A stretch of DNA of 64,000 nucleotides. Origin: Erysipelatoclostridium sp. An173. GTDB taxonomy: Bacteria; Bacillota_I; Bacilli_A; Erysipelotrichales; Coprobacillaceae. The stretch lies in assembly GCF_002160495.1 (NCBI RefSeq), contig NZ_NFKR01000005.1:62001-126000 (forward strand), in the 5' to 3' direction. Positions within the stretch are counted from its first letter, which is position 1, and the number at the start of each line of letters is the position of its first letter. The position numbers and the translations under genes are program-made. Below the pieces are notes generated by a model, which was not told the DNA's origin, ran no database searches, and worked only from the letters and a program-made list of their open reading frames with translations. Of the stretch, positions 60,551-64,000 are shown one piece after another.

Positions 60551-62569
60551 ATGTCAAAGGAAATACCATTACAACAGTTAAAAATAAAAGAAAATAGAAT
60601 TCTTTTACTAAATAATATGGATATATATTCAGTGCGGGATCTTGTTTTACATTTTCCCTATCGTTATGAAATAATTGAAGCAACACCTTTAATAGATAAT
60701 GAAAAAGTTATTATTGAAGGTGTTTTAGTTGATGAACCTAAATTATTTTATAAAGGTCGTCTATCAAGATTAACATTTTCTATTTTGTATCAAGGCGAAA
60801 CATATCGGGTGACAATTTTTAATCGTCATTTTTTAAAGAAAAATATGCATAATGGAATGACTTTAACAGTCATTGGTAAATATAGTCAAAAAAATCATAG
60901 TATTACTGCAAGTGACGTTAAGTTAAAACCTTTAAATGAATTATCTGGAGTAACACCGGTTTATTCGTTAAAAGAAGGAATAACCCAAAAGTCATTTCAA
61001 GGATATGTAAAAAAGGCATTGGCATTTTATCATAATCATATTCAAGATCAAGTACCGATTAGTTTGATGGTAAAACATCATTTGATCCATAAAGAATTAG
61101 CATTAAATTTAATCCATTTTCCTAGTAATAAAAAAGATATTATCGAAGCGTTAAGATATTTAAAATATGAAGAATTTTTACGTTTTCAACTTACAATGCA
61201 ATATATAAAATTATCTCGAAAAGAGAATATTGGAATAAAAAAAGAATTTGATCATCAGCTATTAAATGATTTCATAAAAAAATTACCTTTTAAATTAACC
61301 GAAGATCAGGTAAAAACAACTAAAGAAATATTAACTGATTTACAAAAAGAAACAGTAATGTATCGCTTTGTCCAAGGGGATGTTGGAAGTGGTAAAACAG
61401 TCGTTGGGGCCATTGGTTTATATGCTAATTATTTAAGCGGTTATCAAGGAGCATTGATGGCACCAACAGAAATCTTAGCTAATCAGCATTATCAATCGTT
61501 AATAAAACTATTTGTAGATACAAATGTAGAAATAGCTTTATTAACTGGACATTTATCAAATGCTAAAAAACAAGATATTTATGATAGATTGCAAAGTGGT
61601 AAAATTGATATTGTAGTAGGAACCCATGCTTTGTTTCAAGAAAAAGTAAATTACAACAAGCTAGGATTAGTTATTACTGATGAACAACATCGCTTTGGAG
61701 TAAAACAACGTAAAGCGTTAAAGGAAAAAGGAAAACAGGTTGATTTTATGGTTATGTCAGCTACTCCAATTCCTAGAACGTTAGCTATTAGTTTATATGG
61801 AGATATGGATGTTTCAACAATTAAAACGATGCCAGCGGGTCGTAAACCAGTAATTACAAAAGTAATAAAATCTTCTAGTATGCGACCAATCTTAAAAGAT
61901 TTGAAAAACTATTTAGCAAGTGGTGGTCAATGTTATGTAGTGTGTCCGCTTGTTAGTGAAAGTGAAGCATTAAATAGTCGTGATGCAACGAGTATTTATC
62001 AAGCGATGAAAAGTTATTTTCAAGGACATTATGAAGTTGGATTATTGCATGGTCAAATGGATGATGAGACTAAAGATGAAATAATGGCTCGTTTTAAAGA
62101 AAATCAAATTCAAATTTTAGTTTCCACAACAGTTATTGAAGTTGGAGTTGATGTTAGTAATGCTAACTGGATGGTTATTTATAATGCAGAACGATTTGGA
62201 TTGAGTCAAATTCATCAGCTTCGTGGTAGAATTGGTCGTGGCAGTCAACAAGGGTATTGTTTCCTTTTAACTAATTCGTCACTTAGTGATGCATTAAAAC
62301 GGTTAGAGTTTTTAGAGTCGTGTAATGATGGCTTTGAGGTTTCATATTATGATTTAAAAATGCGCGGTCCTGGAGATGTTTTAGGTGATCAGCAAAGCGG
62401 CTTACCAGTTTTTTTGGTTGCTGATATTTTTGAGGATGCTAATATTTTAGAAATATCGCGTAATGATGCAATTGAATTGCTACATAGTAAATCAAATGAT
62501 CCAGCTTATTTAAGATTAATAAAAGAAATTGAAGAACAATTAACAGTTAATAATAAATATATTGATTAA
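60551..62569 (+). CDS. recG: ATP-dependent DNA helicase RecG
   Basis: The 672-residue protein has the N-terminal wedge/OB domain (YRVTIFNRHFLKKNMHNG; SGVTPVYSLKEGITQ), then SF2 helicase motifs: Walker A GDVGSGKTVVGA, DEQH in VITDEQHRFGVKQ, SATPIPRTLAIS, and the C-terminal HQLRGRIGRGSQQGYC with the RecG-specific PGDVLGDQQSGLP hook. It rescues stalled replication forks and moves Holliday junctions. Length and motifs are normal. It begins the recG-plsX-rnc block at the end of the window. Confidence 0.97.
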   Translation: MSKEIPLQQLKIKENRILLLNNMDIYSVRDLVLHFPYRYEIIEATPLIDNEKVIIEGVLVDEPKLFYKGRLSRLTFSILYQGETYRVTIFNRHFLKKNMHNGMTLTVIGKYSQKNHSITASDVKLKPLNELSGVTPVYSLKEGITQKSFQGYVKKALAFYHNHIQDQVPISLMVKHHLIHKELALNLIHFPSNKKDIIEALRYLKYEEFLRFQLTMQYIKLSRKENIGIKKEFDHQLLNDFIKKLPFKLTEDQVKTTKEILTDLQKETVMYRFVQGDVGSGKTVVGAIGLYANYLSGYQGALMAPTEILANQHYQSLIKLFVDTNVEIALLTGHLSNAKKQDIYDRLQSGKIDIVVGTHALFQEKVNYNKLGLVITDEQHRFGVKQRKALKEKGKQVDFMVMSATPIPRTLAISLYGDMDVSTIKTMPAGRKPVITKVIKSSSMRPILKDLKNYLASGGQCYVVCPLVSESEALNSRDATSIYQAMKSYFQGHYEVGLLHGQMDDETKDEIMARFKENQIQILVSTTVIEVGVDVSNANWMVIYNAERFGLSQIHQLRGRIGRGSQQGYCFLLTNSSLSDALKRLEFLESCNDGFEVSYYDLKMRGPGDVLGDQQSGLPVFLVADIFEDANILEISRNDAIELLHSKSNDPAYLRLIKEIEEQLTVNNKYID

Positions 62570-62606
62570 TTTATGTTATAATTAAATTTAATACGAGGTG
62601 AAAAAA

Positions 62607-63581
62607 ATGAAATTAGGTATAGATGCAATGAGTGGGGATTTGGGTAGCGAAATTGTTGTAGAAGCATGCTTATCGTTTTTAGAAAAAAATAAAACTGATG
62701 AATTGTATGTAGTTGGAAAAATTGAAGAGTTACAGGCGTTAAATAATCATCCCCAAGTAGTTTTAATTGATGCTAGAGAAATACTTGAAATGACTGAAAA
62801 CATTTTAGCGATTCGTAGAAAAAAAGAATCTAGTATGGTAAAAACAATGATGTTAGCTCGTAAAAACGAAGTGGATGCAGTTTTATCTTGTGGTAATACT
62901 GGTGCTTATTATGCTTGTGCAATGTTATTTTTAAAACGAATTGAAGGAATTGAAAAGTCTTGTTTAATGGCAATGTTGCCTACTTACAAAGGTGATAATG
63001 TTGCTATGCTTGACGTTGGGGCAAATTCTGAAAATACTGCTAGTCAATTAGTTTCTTTTGCAGTAATGGGTAGTGTTTATGCTCGTAATGTTCGTAAAAT
63101 TGAAAATCCTAAAGTTGCTTTATTGAATATTGGTAGTGAGCATCATAAAGGTGATGAAGTTCATCAAGAAACATATAAATTATTAGAAAATATGAAAGAA
63201 ATTAATTTTGTCGGTAATATTGAAGGTAAAGAGATTTTAGACGGTGATGTTGATGTAATTGTAACTGATGGTTTTACTGGAAATGTTGCTTTAAAAACAA
63301 CTGAAGGTGTTGCTAAGGTTCTAGTAAAAAGCTTAAAAGAAAGTTTAATGTCTTCAACAAGAACTAAAGTAGGGGCATTGATGGCAAAGCCAGGATTAAA
63401 ACAATTAATGAAAAAATTTGATACGAAAGCAGCAGGGGGTGCTTTAATGATGGGATTTGAAAAACCAGTAATTAAGGCTCATGGTTCTAGTGATGCGATT
63501 GCTTTTGAAAATGCTATAAATTTAGCGTTTGAAATGGTATCAAGTAATGTTGTTGAAAAAATGAAAGAAGGATTGAAATAA
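62607..63581 (+). CDS. plsX: Phosphate acyltransferase PlsX
   Basis: The 324-residue protein begins MKLGIDAMSGDLGSEIVV, the PlsX GIDAMGGD-like start. It contains ESSMVKTMMLARKNEVDAVLS, SCGNTGAYYA, MLDVGANSE and the DVIVTDGFTGNVALKTTEG signature. PlsX makes acyl-phosphate from acyl-ACP, the first step of phospholipid synthesis in most Firmicutes. ACGAGGTG at 62592-62599 fits ATG 62607; the in-frame GTG at 62598 is the ribosome-binding site. It is followed by rnc with 1 bp between, with no acpP gene in the usual place. Confidence 0.95.
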   Translation: MKLGIDAMSGDLGSEIVVEACLSFLEKNKTDELYVVGKIEELQALNNHPQVVLIDAREILEMTENILAIRRKKESSMVKTMMLARKNEVDAVLSCGNTGAYYACAMLFLKRIEGIEKSCLMAMLPTYKGDNVAMLDVGANSENTASQLVSFAVMGSVYARNVRKIENPKVALLNIGSEHHKGDEVHQETYKLLENMKEINFVGNIEGKEILDGDVDVIVTDGFTGNVALKTTEGVAKVLVKSLKESLMSSTRTKVGALMAKPGLKQLMKKFDTKAAGGALMMGFEKPVIKAHGSSDAIAFENAINLAFEMVSSNVVEKMKEGLK

Positions 63582-63582
63582 G

Positions 63583-64000
63583 GTGAAATTAAAAGAATTT
63601 TTAGATAAAATGGAAGTGCCATATCGGCATTTAGATATTTTTAAAGAAGCTTTTACTCATCCCTCATATGCCAATGAAAACAAAATGAAAAAACATGATT
63701 ATGAACGATTAGAGTTTTTAGGAGATGCAGTTTTACAATATCATGTTTCTCGATATATATTTGACTTATATCCAGATTTACCAGAGGGAAGATTGACTAA
63801 ATTAAGAGCTAAATTAGTACGTGAAGAATCATTGGCACGATTTGCAAGAGAATTGGATTTAGGACCATTGATTTATCTTGGTGCTGGTGAGGTAAATAAT
63901 GGTGGTCGTGATCGTGATAGTGTATTAGCTGATATTTTTGAAGCTTTTATTGGTGCTGTTTGTCATGATTGTGGACCTGATCATGTTGAAAAAATATTAG
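63583..64000 (+). CDS. rnc: Ribonuclease III (cut by the window end)
   Basis: The frame begins with GTG at 63583, one base after the plsX stop, and is open to the window end (139 codons seen). It shows FTHPSYANEN, the RNase III signature ERLEFLGDAVLQYHVS (metal-binding E and D), LPEGRLTKLRAKLVREESLA and DSVLADIFEAFIGAV, whose Asp and Glu complete the active site. The double-stranded RNA-binding domain lies outside. It processes rRNA and structured mRNAs. AAGG within the plsX end is a weak Shine-Dalgarno, so translation may be coupled to plsX. Confidence 0.95.
   Translation, partial: MKLKEFLDKMEVPYRHLDIFKEAFTHPSYANENKMKKHDYERLEFLGDAVLQYHVSRYIFDLYPDLPEGRLTKLRAKLVREESLARFARELDLGPLIYLGAGEVNNGGRDRDSVLADIFEAFIGAVCHDCGPDHVEKIL

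Noticed and set aside
1-64000. CRISPR array, tRNA or rRNA genes
   Set aside because: No regularly spaced repeats of CRISPR type and no tRNA cloverleaf or rRNA sequence was recognised on either strand.

Overview
The window joins two DNA types. Positions 1 to about 19,830 are GC-rich (by eye near 60% GC) and hold the late half of a Siphoviridae-type prophage: capsid protease, major capsid protein, head-tail connectors, tail tube, frameshifted tail chaperone, tape measure, distal tail and tail-tip proteins, a GH18-like tail enzyme, holin, endolysin, then a small regulator module and two overlapping serine recombinases. From about 19,830 to the end the DNA is AT-rich (by eye near 30% GC) and looks like the chromosome of a gut Bacillota. 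Codon use, the many PTS and RpiR genes and the recG-plsX-rnc order fit the Erysipelotrichales (Thomasclavelia/Coprobacillus type); this is inference, as no rRNA is present. The right end of the prophage lies inside a flavodoxin gene whose 3' part remains at 19,834-20,082. Its left end is outside the window.

Chromosomal layout: a flavodoxin remnant and a flavoredoxin-like gene broken by one TGA; a beta-glucoside PTS plus 6-phospho-beta-glucosidase, divergent from an RpiR regulator; a second RpiR gene, then a fructose-type operon (1-phosphofructokinase, EIIABC, RpiA, Gfo/Idh oxidoreductase) behind a promoter flanked by a 10-bp inverted repeat; class III fructose-1,6-bisphosphatase; a minus-strand unit made of a promoter, a structured leader with terminator and a 33-codon ORF; TetR, a metallo-beta-lactamase-fold enzyme and an aldo/keto reductase; HAD phosphatase; a small Nim-like/ASCH/P-loop kinase set; LysR, MFS and cupin; MarR and flavodoxins; a ROK kinase; a DUF1275 membrane protein.

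From 45 kb a secreted glycan-degrading set appears: a GH16 glucanase and a GH29 fucosidase in one operon behind a cre-like site, and later a CE8 pectinesterase. The GH29 and CE8 proteins end in TGD-type wall-sorting tails. Between them lie an AlkD-like gene, an RpiR/TauE/SDR cluster, a DUF3810-type gene broken at an A7 tract, and an orphan PTS EIIB next to an AEC permease. The window ends in the housekeeping genes recG, plsX and rnc (cut by the window edge).

The observations most worth checking are the attenuator/small-ORF unit at 32.6-33.0 kb, the NUMOD3-like tail of the first recombinase, the AAAAACGATA repeats at the prophage end, an 85-bp palindromic element at 42.5 kb, and the two apparent gene breaks at 20.28 kb and 55.92 kb.
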